Shown here: one piece after another, positions 24,709 to 36,056 of the stretch
Numbering within the stretch: the first letter of the stretch is position 1
Layout of the letters: each line of letters begins with the position of its first letter
From: Auricularia sp. M13
Taxonomy: Eukaryota; Basidiomycota; Agaricomycetes; Auriculariales; Auriculariaceae
Assembly (NCBI GenBank): GCA_037042915.1
Contig: CM073195.1
Location: 1,240,001-1,304,000, forward strand
Direction of reading: 5' to 3'
Length of the DNA: 64,000 nucleotides
Translations under genes and position numbers: made by a program
Notes under the pieces: model-generated
The model's database searches: none
The model's input: only the letters and a program-made list of their open reading frames with translations
Told to the model about the DNA's origin: nothing

Positions 24709-25815
24709 TCAATCCGAGTCCCTCGGATAGCTAGATCTATCGTTGAAGATTCCAAGTCGGATGAGGCTGTTGACGCCCCACTCGTATACCCCGAGGAAGA
24801 CGGCGCCACCCGCCGCAATCCAGAGTGTGCGCGGTACGACGCCCGCGAAAAATGCGCGTGTTCCGCCTTGAGCATAGACTGCCCGGACGTGGTCACCGAA
24901 ACCTGCAGTCTGCAAGATACCTGAGCATGTATATTCAACTTCTGAGATAAAGTCACGCACTGTGTTGTCGAGCATTATACGCGTTTTCAGCACGTCCAAA
25001 GGAGTCGTGAGGGCACCAGCTATGCCACCAGCGATGCTACCGCATACAGCAGCAGGACCAGCAGGGAGCCTCTCCTCAGGTTTCCCGTGTCGCCTTGCGA
25101 GGGCGCGGGCAAATTGGTGCTTCAGCCATTCGTAGATGGGGTATTGCACGCCCGCGAAGGGGATTTCGCGGATGACGGTGGCGACGAAGCCGCGGTAGAA
25201 GCCCTTGCTGCCCTCGGTCGCGGCGAGGACGCGCGCGATGGCCAGGGACGAGTGTTTCGTCGGGCCGTGCTGCGCTTGGGTGCGCTGTTTGACGACTTCG
25301 GTCGGGACGCGGACGAAGCATGCGACCTTCAGAGTGTGCGAATTGAGTACGGTTTGAGGATGTAGGATGTGGGATGCTCGACGCGTACCGTTTCTGAGAC
25401 TGAGGCTGCGACGAAGTGAGAGAATGGTGCTAGGTGAGGGTCGTTGGGTAGAGCGTTCTTGATAGTCTCGTAGGATGTGAAAAATATAGCGGCTGAGGGA
25501 TTCGTGGGTCTGTTAATGTCACTATACCGCTGTTCTATGCAAAAATGGATCACTTACCACCTGGTGCGCCGCCAACGAGCACGCTACTTAGTCCCGCATA
25601 GATGCCGCGGAATCCGCCAGCTTTGACGAAGCCTTGGGAGGATTGGAGACGCGTCTTGAGCGTGTCAAGCGGATAGAACGCGACGTCGGCAGCAAGTCCT
25701 GCAAGCGCGCCTGCCTAACGCGTTTGAGCTGCGACACAGCACGGTGCTCGATGCAGCGTACGATGAGAGCCTGCCCAAATGTAGGTCGTCGAACGGTCCC
25801 TTCGTCCGGGTCCAT
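24709..25815 (-). CDS. PET8: Mitochondrial S-adenosylmethionine carrier (PET8/SLC25A26)
   Basis: Inner-membrane carrier that exchanges cytosolic SAM for mitochondrial S-adenosylhomocysteine. It starts [18 protein letters not shown] at 25815; splicing joins this to [20 protein letters not shown]. The three carrier signatures are PLDTLK, PTEVVK and PLDVLK. SAM-carrier-specific stretches are [53 protein letters not shown] and [14 protein letters not shown]. The last repeat ends with [19 protein letters not shown] and a short tail. About 270 residues after splicing, normal for the family. It is convergent with the histone deacetylase gene, with 200 bases between stops. Confidence 0.92.
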
Positions 25816-26362
25816 GAGCGTCGTTGTTGGTGAGCGGCGCGGCCGGCAAGTTGCGCTCGTTGTCTTCAATCCACTTCCCTCAGTCACCAGCTCATAGTCG
25901 GCTTCGAGACGGACTGTATTGCTCTGTTCTTTTAACGATACCGTGTTTGCGAGCTAACCCCTCGGCGACGACAACACCCGTTCTGGGCACGTTTAGAAGC
26001 AGCCTCTCCAGGACACGAATATGAACTTCGGGGACGTGCCTCGTGGCAGCCAGTTCACTTTCCCCCCTATGACCATGTTGCAATGCTTCTCGCTTCACTG
26101 GCAAAATTGACGCGGAGGCGAAAGTATGCTCTGGGCGCGATCGACAGCCTGTTGTTCAGACTCCTCATTCATGACCCTAGCGCTCGTGCTCGGTTGGCTG
26201 GACTGGACAACATCCGATGCAGGGTTGCGGCTAGTCTATGTGGAGCACGGCGAGCTTTCCTTACTACATGAGGCCGAGCGCATCGCACGGAATCGTCTTT
26301 GGTCCCCCCTCAGAGCTGCTTCGTCCGTGTTGCTGAACGCTGAACCCCTGGCGTTTGGCGCG
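25816..26362. other. Intergenic between divergent PET8 and CCCH genes
   Basis: Shared 5' region of two divergent genes. Frames here are short and unsupported; no strong promoter motif seen. Confidence 0.4.
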
Positions 26363-27182
26363 ATGTCTGGTCTATGCTACAAATTCCTTGCGACGGGTAC
26401 ATGCCCGTATGGATCGAAGTGTAAATTCAGCCACGGCGCATCGACGACGGCGCGAACGCTCTCGTATACCCCCACGCGGGCTTTCTACAGCAGCAGTGTG
26501 AGTCTCGTTCTCATGCCATTAGAAGTCACAGAATGACCTTGATGATGCTAGGTAATCGGCAACCCGAGCGACGGCCCACAGAACGTCGCGGAGTTCTTCG
26601 CAGCTTATCCGGGATTCCAGTACGATTCCAGCCATGACTGCATGACTGAGAGACGGCGGCTTTGCAAGCACCTGGACCTAGATCCAGACGACAACAACAA
26701 CTTCAAGGTTCGCGATATGAAGCGCCAGCTGCGCAAGGCGCTCGTCCGCCAGTTCAACACGCGATACGGAACGGACGCGAACCGGCTCGAAGGGTGGCAA
26801 GCTTTGTGCCGCGCCGTGGGTATTCCTGTGCCGGCTAAGCTGAAGGAGTGTAGGGAGGTACTGTACTTGGCGTTTGATCAATGTGGTGTCGTCGATGCTG
26901 ACCTTGTGGTCATTCCTACAGGCCATTCAGGCCACTCACGTCAATCTCGTTGATCTGACGGAGCATCTCGAAGAGAGCGGTTTCACGGTTGTGGTGTTCC
27001 CTACCGAAAAAGCGCTAAGCACGTACACGCTGGTGACAGAGAAGGTTTTCCCCAGGAACGAGCTCGAAGCAGGCAACTTGCTGAGGATGCTGCTGCGACG
27101 TATCCTCGACCCTCCTCCAGAAAGGGAGGTTGTCGACACTCCCCAGCCAAGCAATACTCGCCCCCGACGCCGCCGCCAATGA
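26363..27182 (+). CDS. Single CCCH zinc-finger protein
   Basis: Starts MSGLCYKFLATGTCPYGSKC at 26363, which is a CCCH finger of C-x8-C-x5-C-x3-H spacing right at the N-terminus. Such fingers usually bind RNA. An intron of about 55 bases follows at 26497-26552. The second exon holds a helical domain, with FFAAYPGFQYDSSHDCMTER and WQALCRAVGIPVPAKLKECR. A further exon, joined near 26920, runs from AIQATHVNLVDLTEHL to a basic end (NTRPRRRRQ). The helical part resembles uncharacterised agaricomycete proteins; I know no function for it. About 240 residues. Codon use and intron style match the neighbours. Confidence 0.75.
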
Positions 27183-27535
27183 TTCAGAGGGTGTCGCCGT
27201 TACTGCTTGACGTCTTGTGTCGCTGTGACTCGGAATGTACTTGCACACGGATCGAAAACTGTGCAATACTGCTCGTGCGATTTCTTTACAATGTTCAAAT
27301 GTTCAATGCTATCATAGTGTACGATATCTTGAATTTTGCGAGTAGCTTACAATCCTCTAGGGCCGTGGCTTCCAAGTCTGAGGAAAGCAAAACAGGATGT
27401 AACGGGATGATTACGGAGGTAAGCGGTAATCCCGACGCTTTCGCCTTTCGCGGTGACAAACGCGTGCTCCGGAGGCAACGATGCTCTGCCTAAATTTTGC
27501 CGATCGCGTTAGCACAGACGGTGACTCGACTCTGA
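27183..27535. other. Intergenic, DUG2 upstream region
   Basis: About 350 bases between the CCCH gene stop and the DUG2 start, same strand. It is more AT-rich than its flanks. No specific element recognised. Confidence 0.4.
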
Positions 27536-30500
27536 ATGGCAGGCGAGCAGCCCGCGGCGTCCATGCCCGACCGTACGTAGCCCAGCGCGTTGCCGAGGCG
27601 CTTAAGAACAGGATATCAACTCAAAAGTCTCGCCTTGCAGCTTCTATTTCACCTGCGCCGAGCATGAGGACGGTGCCGCAACACCTGCACTCGCTGCGCC
27701 AGAAGGACAGCTCGGTGCTCTCGCTCGCCGGCGACGAGGAGCATCTGTTCAGCGGTAGCCAGGGCCAGGACATCTTTGTGCGTGCCGCCGTCGCTCTGTA
27801 TGCCGTGTGGCTGAGCTGGCAATGCAAAGGTCTGGGACCGCCGCACGTTCCAGCTCAAGACGACGCTCGAGGGCCACACCGGGCCCGTCCTTGCGCTCGA
27901 GGTCTCGCGCGAAAAGAAATGGCTGTTCAGCTCGTCGGGTGCGTTCCCCGGCGGTCGTGCTCAACGCGTGTTGACGCGTCAAGCCAGGTGACAGCACCGT
28001 CCGCGTATGTAAATGGCGGGCCGTTCCCAGCTGCCATTGACGTTCCGTGGCTGCAGGTCTGGTCCACGACGACCCTTGCGCCGTTATACATAATCGTGCC
28101 CCATCTGGGCACAGACGCCGGCGATATATTCTCGTTGTCGTTCTCGCCGTCGCTCTGCAGCGTCTTCTTTGGCTGCCAAAACACCTCCCTCCAATGGGTC
28201 GATCTCTCACACCCGGAACAGCTGCCCAGGGCCCTGCCGGAAAACAGGCCGCCGTCGAAACGCGACAAGTTCTTCGAATCAGGTGTTCGCAGCGGCGCGC
28301 ACACGCCGTCATACTACGCACAACGGCAATCGAAACCGCTACCGCTCAACTTGCATGTGCTCAGCGGCGACCCCAAGACGCTCTACGTGCCGTCGGCGAA
28401 TTGCATAGACAGTGCACACTATGGCTACATCTACTGCATGGCGATCCTGCCGTCGCCGCTGCTCACGTCGACTGACACCGCGCGCGACGATGGCGCTGTA
28501 GAACTGGTGACGGGCTCGGGCGACGAGGACGTCAAAGTAAGCATTTCGCAACGATGGCGCCATTGTTTTTCTACATGGCTGAAACGTCGGCGCTGCAGCT
28601 GTGGCTCTGCACGCAAGAAAGCGGACCAGTATTGCAGCATACATTTCACGCCGGCGAGGGCGGCGGCGTCCTTTCCCTCGTAGCTCGCGGCCGGACTGTC
28701 TACGCAGGCTGCCAAGCCGGCTTCGTGAAGGTGTGGGACCTCGAGACGCGCACACTGGTGCGGACCATCATCGCTCAAGAAGTACGCATTTTCCGCCTGG
28801 CTTGTTTTTTATGCTGACATGGCAATAGAATGTCGATGTGCTCTCGCTGTCAATGATAGATTCGGACCTGTACAGCTGCTCGGCCAACGGCTGGGTGCAG
28901 CGTTGGTCCGCCTCGTTCGAGTGCACCGCGGCGTGGCGCGCGCACGACGGCATCGTGCTCTCCTCCATCATCGCCTGCGAGCCCAGCACCAGCATCTCCA
29001 CCAGCACCTCCCCATCCAGCGCCAACCGCTTCGTCTTCGTCACCGGCGCGAACGACAGCACGATCCGGCTCTGGTCGATCGACCGCCCGCGCGCGCGCGC
29101 CCCGGCGGGCGATGGCGAGCAGCTGCGGGGGAAGGACACGCTGCTGTACACGCTCGACAAGTTCGTCGCGTTCCCCAGCGTGAGCGGGTGCGCGGGCCGG
29201 CGCGAGGACTGCCGGCAGGCGGCGATTTGGCTCAAGAAGTGCCTCAGCCAGCTCGGCGCGGAGGCGCAGCTGCTGCCCACTGCGCTGGGCGACGGGCACC
29301 CGCTGGTGCTTGCCACGTTCAAGGGCTCGTGCGATAAGGAGCGCAGGAGGCCGAGGATCTTGTTCTATGGGTATGACTTGCGTGTTTGCAGAGGGGTGTG
29401 CGCTGACATTGGGATTAACTGTAGTCATTACGACGTTATCGACGCGCCGAATAACGGGTGGGCCACGGATCCGTACACCGTGGAGGGCAAAGACGGCTAT
29501 CTGTACGGACGCGGCGTCACGGACAACAAAGGGCCGATCCTGGCTGCGGCGTGTGCGGCGAGCGATATGCTGGCGAGGCGGGCGTTGGATGTTGACGTTG
29601 TCATGCTGGTCGAGGGCGAGGAAGAGGTCGGAAGTCCTGGCTTTGCGGCGGCTGTACAGCACTACAAGGTGCGCCGCGCGCGTGAAGCTGATTTCATGCT
29701 GCCTAACGCTCATGCTGGGCAGGATCAAATAGGGCATATTGATGCCATTCTCGTTAGGTGCGTAGCGCTTCAAAGGGCTATTATTGTCGGATGGCTGAAT
29801 CATGTCTCGTGCTCAGCAACTCGTATTGGATAGGAGAAGATACACCGTGCATCACGTATGGTCTTCGTGGGGTTGTGCATTCGACCATCGAGGTGCGCTT
29901 CTGGCAGTTTTGCGTCGGGTACGTTCTAAATGTGATGCCTTAGATCTTGAGCCAACGTGCAGACGTGCACTCAGGAGTAGACGGCGGAGCAGTCTCAGAA
30001 CCAATGATTGAAATGTGCGTCGCGCCCCGCCCTGCTTGCCATTGCTGACACTTTGGGCCACTCGCAGGATCAAGCTTCTATCCACGCTCACGAACGGCCA
30101 GAAGGTGCTGCTCCCGTCCTTTTGTGAGTTACGCGTCCTTGGCCCATAATGTCGCGACTCATTATTGGTTGTCGGTGGCCGTAGACGACACCGTCCGGCC
30201 CATCACTTCGCGCGAGCTCGAGCAGTTCGAACTTCTCGCAAAGGTCACGCACGAGCCCGTCGCGCGGCTCAGCTCGCGGTGGCGCGAACCGTCGCTGAGC
30301 GTGCACGGCTTGCAGGTTTCTGGTCCAGGAAGTACGTTCTGCGCGGCGTGCGAAGTTCGTGGCTGACGCACTATCGTGCGCTGGTAGATGCCACTGTCAT
30401 CCCCGCGCGGGTGAAGGCGACCGTCTCGCTGCGCGTCGTGCCGGACCAGGACACCGAAACCGTCGCGCGCACGCTCGTCGACCATCTCGAGCTCAACTTC

Positions 30501-31012
30501 AGGTCGCTGCAGTCGCCCAACAAGTTGACCGTATGTCCTACTGCCGTCTGACTGTCGCGCTAGGAGCTTATTGAACTCGTGCAGATTACCATTGAGCGCA
30601 AAGCGGACTGGTGGCTCGGTGACCTCGACGACGCGTGGTTCCAAGCGCTCGAGGGCGCTATACGAGACGAATGGGGCGTCGCGCCTTTGAGAATACGCGA
30701 GGGCGGGGTGTGTATCGGTCCTTTCTTTATTGCCATTGTTACCTGTGAGCTGAGTGCTGACCGTGTGACAGTCCATCCCGCCCATTCCATTCCTGGAGAA
30801 GGAGTTTGGTTGCACGGCGCTACAGCTACCGCTGGGCCAGAGTAGCGTGCGTCCATCCGCTGCGCTTGATTGCAGCAATTGCTCATTGACGTCGACAGGA
30901 CCAAGCGCATCTTGCCAACGAGCGAATATCGCTCGAGAACCTCCGCAGAGGGAAATCTGTCATCGAGCGGTTCTTCACGCGCGTGGCCCGCTTCGAGACG
31001 AAAGCACCATAG
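27536..31012 (+). CDS. DUG2: Dug2-type WD40 plus M20 metallopeptidase (glutathione degradation)
   Basis: Large subunit of the cytosolic Dug2-Dug3 glutathione amidohydrolase, which removes glutamate from glutathione. It starts MAGEQPAASMPD at 27536 and splices near 27635 into LHSLRQKDSSVLSLA. The N-terminal half is a WD40 propeller: LFSGSQGQDIFVW, TLEGHTGPVLALEV, STVRVWSTTTLAPLY, TVYAGCQAGFVKVWDLET and NDSTIRLWSIDRP. The C-terminal half (from about 29130) is an M20 domain with metal ligands in YGHYDVIDAPNNGW, RGVTDNKGPI and VEGEEEVGS, then PCITYGLRGVVH, a dimerisation domain, and the late His in QAHLANERISLEN. It ends RFFTRVARFETKAP. At least 12 introns. The propeller-peptidase fusion is normal for Dug2, not a novelty. 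Confidence 0.9.
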
Positions 31013-31257
31013 ACACTGCGCATGCCGTCCACACGGTCGATTTCTTGCTTCCATTCCGCTATTAATCGTCGCGGGCCGGTCCTGTTCAGCGTTTCACAGC
31101 GCAAGGGTCATCCTCCATAATATGCCACATAGTTACAACCTGATATTGACACGCCCGACCCGAGTAATGCTAGAGATACAGTAGTTAGATACTGGACAGA
31201 AGGATGATGCATGTGTGTTCCGCCATGGCCATGCTGTGGTGTGCGCTTGCGCCCATT

Positions 31258-31688
31258 CTATTCTGTGAGTTGTTGTTGCAGTGTTTCGCGTATGAGCTTC
31301 ATCATTTCTATCTTGACTTGAGGAGACACTGTCACTGCGGGATTCCGAGTTGAGTCAGAATGACTTGTGGTGTGAGTTGTGCAACGCACCTGTGCCGGCC
31401 TGCACGTCCTCGACAAGCGTCTTGAACTGGAGCGGCTGCGTCTGGCGACCCTTCTCTGCAATATTTAATGCGTACGGGAGGTTCACGACGACGTAGAACA
31501 GAGCTCAGGACGAACCTCGACTTCTGTTGCGCATGTCGTCTATCCAGCCGCTCTCGCTGAGCATCCTGGTGAGCGTCGACACCAGCCTGGAACGCGTGGC
31601 TCAGTTCAGAAATTTTATATAAAATGAAAATTTCAAACCTGTCCCATTCACCGGTCTCCACCAGCTGCCTGTGGATGTGGTCGTACAT
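31258..31688 (-). CDS. SUS1: SUS1/ENY2, subunit of SAGA and TREX-2
   Basis: Small nuclear protein shared by the SAGA deubiquitinase module and the TREX-2 mRNA export complex. Four exons give MYDHIHRQLVETGEWDR, then LVSTLTRMLSESGWIDDMRN, then EKGRQTQPLQFKTLVEDV, then VTVSPQVKIEMMKLIRETLQ and a Gln-rich end at 31258. The ETGEW and ESGW(I)D(D)MR patterns and the helical PxxVKxEMMxxIR end are diagnostic. About 95 residues, the expected size. The many introns in so small a gene also occur in other fungi. Its start lies only 71 bases from the start of the divergent NUDCD1-like gene. Confidence 0.88.
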
Positions 31689-31759
31689 GGTCTCTCGCGG
31701 GGTGGAGGATGGAGGAAGGCAAGTGGCAGAGTTCCGCCGGGGGAAGCCGATTTCGCGTC

Positions 31760-33746
31760 ATGGCGACCTTTGCTCCAGCCACACGCGCGCTGCTCAATCC
31801 CAAGTTCGAGGGCTACAGGCTGCAGCCGCTCGAGCAGTCGGACGTGGTTGCGCAGTACCATCTTCCCGCGCCCGTCTCGCAGTCGACCGTCTCCGGCCGC
31901 TCGTTTCTGTCGTTCCAGGAAGTCGCGAGCAGGATCAAGCATAACCATCTGGCGGTCGCGCCGAATCGCCGCGCGCTGTATGTGGATGCGCATGGAGGTG
32001 TTAACGTGATAACACTGGACGAAGTACGTCTACTCGTTCAGAAAGCGGGGGATGCTCACGTTGTCCGTGTTCTCCGTGCGGTAGTCGCTGGAACCCGCGT
32101 TTCACAGAATATTCGAGATCCCGCAGCAGATCGAGACGAGGAGTGATGATGCACCATCCCCGGAGTATCCCACTGGGCTGCCTCTGGATGCTGAGCACTG
32201 GATTATATCCGACGGCTGGGGACGATTCTATGTGATTCGAACTCCAGGCGACGATGCTGCTGGCGCGCCTGTTGCCGGGCAACTTGTAGCCGTCGCAGAG
32301 TTAACATCACCGTCTGCTATTCCAGGCGGGGTCGGAGACCTCATACCGTGCAGGCTGCACCGGGCAGTCCTTGGAAGCGATGGTGTTGTCTTGCTTGTCG
32401 TGTCTGCTAAGGTTGTGCTCCCGCGTCAAGCTTCTAGTACGACGACGCACACAGAGGCTTCCAAGTTGACCCGTTTCGACCTCATTGCCGCTCGGATGAC
32501 CATTGTGTCTTCGGCTGTCGAAACTCAGATTGTAGACGTACTCTGGCGACTCCGAGGAGACAGTATTCCCATCTCAGTGTCGTACGACGCGGCTCTGGAC
32601 TCTATCATCGCGATATCTGGCTCTCAGTACTGGGACATCAACTCAGCACCTGCAGTCGCTGCAGAACCTACTCCCGATGAATTGGCACCGATCCCACGAG
32701 CAGATGAGAATCTGGAGCCATCCACAGCGCCACGTCCGCCGCCATATTCATGGACGCAGACAGAGGATTCTGTGACGGTAGCCATACCGCTCCCGTCTGC
32801 GACTTTGAAGACCCAAATTAAAGTACACTTCTCGCCACGAACGTTGAGCGTATCCATCCAGGACCCGACGGGCGCTCTCGCGGAGCTCGCGGCTGTGCCT
32901 TTACCTCACTACACGCTGGAGGAGTTTTGGGATGGCATCTCTCCGTCCTCTTCGTTCTGGACCTGGGACAGCGCGGCGGACCGCTCCTACGGTCTTCTCT
33001 CGCTGCATCTCGACAAGCAGCACGAAGGCACGAAATGGCCGCACGTCTTCACGCGCGCCGCAAATGGTGGGATGGACGACGTGCTCGAGACGCTGGACCC
33101 CTCGGAACTGTGGAACATTAGGGAGGCGCTGGAGAAGTACACGGCGGATGTGGGCGGCCCCGCACGCGGCGGCATCGGAATTGCTAGTCAGCGCGACATG
33201 CCGAGTCTGGCGGACGGCGAGATGGACGACGATGTGGACTCGAACGTTGGCACACTCGCCTTCGTCTCCGTCATCTCGCGTGCGGGCGTACAAGTCCACG
33301 TGCACAAGATTGCACCGGTGACTGTTCTCTCGCTGCCTTTACCCGGATCTCCCGCTGGTGTGGATTCGGACAGGTCCATAGTGCTCAAACACGACATCGA
33401 CGGGACCCTGTATGAGCGCACCGCAGCGGGCGAGTGGGAGCACACCGCGACGTATCCCGCCATCGCATTTGTGCTCGCATCGAAGCGGGATTTGCGATTT
33501 GTGCATCACATTTCATCCCGCCTGCTACTCGCCTTCGAAGCTGGCGGTCAGGACTTGGGAGGTAATTTGTTCCTGTACCGAGGATGCGGACCGAAGGAGG
33601 CATGGGCTGTGCAGTCCGTCCTCAAGCTCGGTGGTGGAGAGGCCGGTGCCTTACTGGGCGTTGGTGCGATTCAAACCGCTGGTGGACAGAATGTATTGTT
33701 GTGCTTGTTTGAGCGTCAGGTCGCTGTCCTGCGCAATGTTGTTTAG
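31760..33746 (+). CDS. NudC domain-containing protein 1 (NUDCD1)-like
   Basis: Cytosolic/nuclear protein with a p23/CS fold; animal NUDCD1 works with Hsp90 and splicing factors. It starts MATFAPATRALLNPKFEGY at 31760; an in-frame Met at 31709 would add 17 residues. The N-terminal part is a beta-rich region with HNHLAVAPNRRALYVDAHG and IISDGWGRFYVIRTPG. One intron near 32020-32100 is evident; the rest of the coding region from about 32110 is open in one frame. The CS domain is at about residues 270-400: YSWTQTEDSVTVAIPLP, VHFSPRTLSVSI, FWTWD, LLSLHLDKQHEGTKWPHVF and a following ETLDPSELW. The C-terminal part (YPAIAFVLASKRDLRFVHH) is also beta-rich. Length and order match NUDCD1. Confidence 0.85.
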
Positions 33747-34025
33747 TGGAATCTTAACCCGAAACAAAGAGTTGTAATCCTAACACAGAATTGTATTCGC
33801 TATAAATCTACTCTATAGCTTGTTCTCTTGGTTTATCTGTGGTCATGGTTGTACGCAATCCGCGGAATTGCGCTAAGTTCCCAAAATACCTATTCAGCGC
33901 GGCCCCTGACTGTCATGCGGTATCTAGCCGCTTATCACTTCGCATCACCTCTGCTGATCCGGATTTTGGAACACCGTGACACCTGGCCTCTTCCCCTCTA
34001 AGTACCAGCGCACTGGAGCCGTTCC

Positions 34026-35227
34026 ATGTATGCCCTGCACTGGGCGGCGCTTGCATGGCACATAACGCATGTGCTGTGCGCGTCTGAGGACGCCGTGTCG
34101 GTTGGCAACGACAATTGGGGCCTGCAGCTACATCTGTCGCGAAGCCCGCAGGAATGTGCGCCACTGCGTCTGTTCTTCAACATCACGAAGAGCCCGGACG
34201 CGCCTGCGAACATTGTTCTGCCAGGATCGGCGGCAATATCGTTTTTGACACCTGACACGGCTCAGGACGAATGGATGGTGCGCATTTTGACGTCGCGGTT
34301 TGTGGACCTGACTCCTGATGAACGTCTACAGGTCTTGCAGCCGCAAGAAGGAACGGGGATCCTTGAGTGGATATGCCCGTTGCGCGCTGGAAAGCAGTTC
34401 ATCGTCAAAGGCGTAGGCGACTATGAACAGCTTTTCACCGTCGAGACGCGCAGACCGCCTCTGCCGACGGATTGTGGTCAGAGTGCCGCGACAGTGACCA
34501 GTTCATCACCCTATGGGACGCTCATAAGCGAGGTGTACCATTCCTTCACCGCCGCGTCCTACAGCCCGACAGCTATAACTCCCTCGAACCAATTTGCGTG
34601 CGTCCTTTCGGACTGCTCTGTCTCCATACAGTTTAGTGCTGACTCCATGATGCAGTCCAACGTCCTTCCCATCGGGTGATTTCTCGACATTGCCAGTTCA
34701 CTTGGGCGCCGCCATGTTCGTCGAGCACTGAGCCTTTGTCATTCCTGTTGAGCTAACCCGATAACAGAACGTCATCGTCACCAAGTCCCGGCACCGCTGT
34801 CTCTCACTCAAGCACAAACATTGGTGCTATAGTTGGAGGAGTGGTCGGCGGCCTGGCTGCCATCCTCCTCGGAGCCGTACTTGTTCTCCTTCTCCGGCGC
34901 CGCCGCAAACGCAAGCAGGCGCTTGTCGAAGTAACACAAGCCGACCCTCTCGAAGTCGAGGCCGGGCAAGCGACAATGATGACGACCACAACAGGTCTCT
35001 CACCCGCCACGCCGCTTTCGCGCGCCGACAGGAAGCGCGTGCATGCGATGGCGTCGTTCCCCACCCGAACCGAGACGACGGAGCTCAGTGGCAGCACTCA
35101 GGTTGTCCGACGCGATGGGACGGTCACGGACGTGCAGCACGACGAGACGGAGACTACCCTCACTGGCACCGGTAGTCATTTTTATGCGGACGTCGATGCG
35201 CCGCCGCAGTACTCGCAAACACAATAA
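34026..35227 (+). CDS. Single-pass membrane protein with PPxY tail
   Basis: Function unknown. An N-terminal hydrophobic segment (MYALHWAALAWHITHVLCAS) acts as signal peptide. An ectodomain of about 200 residues, likely beta-rich, contains NWGLQLHLSRSPQECAPLRL and ICPLRAGKQFIVKGVGDYEQ. A Ser/Thr-rich stalk is joined across an intron near 34600-34790. A strong transmembrane helix follows (IGAIVGGVVGGLAAILLGAV, continuing LVLLL), then a basic stop-transfer run. The cytosolic tail is Thr-rich and ends DAPPQYSQTQ, which holds a PPxY motif recognised by WW domains such as Rsp5. This architecture is common in agaricomycetes and resembles wall-stress or surface sensors, which is inference. Confidence 0.72.
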
Positions 35228-36056
35228 GCCGGTTAGCAGGTTGTCCTCCGCTATCGAATTTATTATGTGACGCTGTATGGATACCATTGTACGTGGGCTT
35301 CTTGTGGGAAATTGTATCTTATCTAGCGGCGGGCCCGCCAGTCGCACTCATTAGTTGATCCAGGAACTTTGAACAGCTCTCCAGGTCGCAGTGTTGCTCA
35401 GGTAAGAACGTGTATAATGGTCCGATCATCTGGGGCTGGGGGATACATGTGAGACGCAGAGGGACCGATTGTAAGCTACGAAACTGTAAGGTCTTAAGTA
35501 GCTTGCGGAAATAGAGTCTCTTGCTTTCGGTAGAGCAGATGCTCGGATCGTGAGTTGCTCAAAGTCTCCAATTGCAAAAGAGCTGCCCGAATTGGGCCAG
35601 CAGTGAGCTCCTTAAATACATCTGAAAGATCCCCAAGTCATTACCTAGTCACTATCTACTACTGAGTCAAAGGGTGAGTCTTCTCAAGTCACACCTGGTG
35701 AGAATGAGTAGGTTAATGACTCCAAAGGATTCTCAGGTGCTATTCGAGGTTCTCAAGCGAATTACAATGTGTTGCTACGTAGGGTAAGCGAATTAAAACG
35801 TGAGTGACTTGTCTGCCGCTGCGGGACGAGCCCGAGAGCGGTCAGATGCTAACGCGGGCGGGCGAGTCACGCGTGCGCGCATGACACCGATTAATCATAT
35901 TGTGGCCTTGGTGCATTATTCAGCAGAAGGTGATGGCGAGGTTGACCTGCAGCGGGTCAGTGGGCAGCCGAAGGCTGAGGTACAATGTTTCTTACATCGT
36001 TAGTGGTCGGGCACTTAAGGAATGGGAGAGTCGTGTTGGACTGGGCTGCTCGGACG
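35228..36056. other. Intergenic, nothing recognised
   Basis: Between the membrane protein and the 3' end of the glycopeptide-like gene. The stretch 35620-35800 contains several GAGTCA/TGACTC-like short motifs and repeated TTCTCAAG, but no ordered repeat and no gene. Confidence 0.35.

Noticed and set aside
28850-29803. 317-codon minus-strand frame opposite DUG2
   Set aside because: It lies entirely over well-supported WD40 and M20 coding sequence and is Arg/Ala-rich, the usual antisense shadow of GC-rich coding DNA.
27536-31012. WD40 and M20 peptidase as a novel fusion
   Set aside because: This domain pairing is the known architecture of fungal Dug2, so it is not new.
35620-35800. Cluster of GAGTCA-like motifs as a regulatory array
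   Set aside because: Motifs are short, irregularly spaced and far from any start codon; chance is sufficient.
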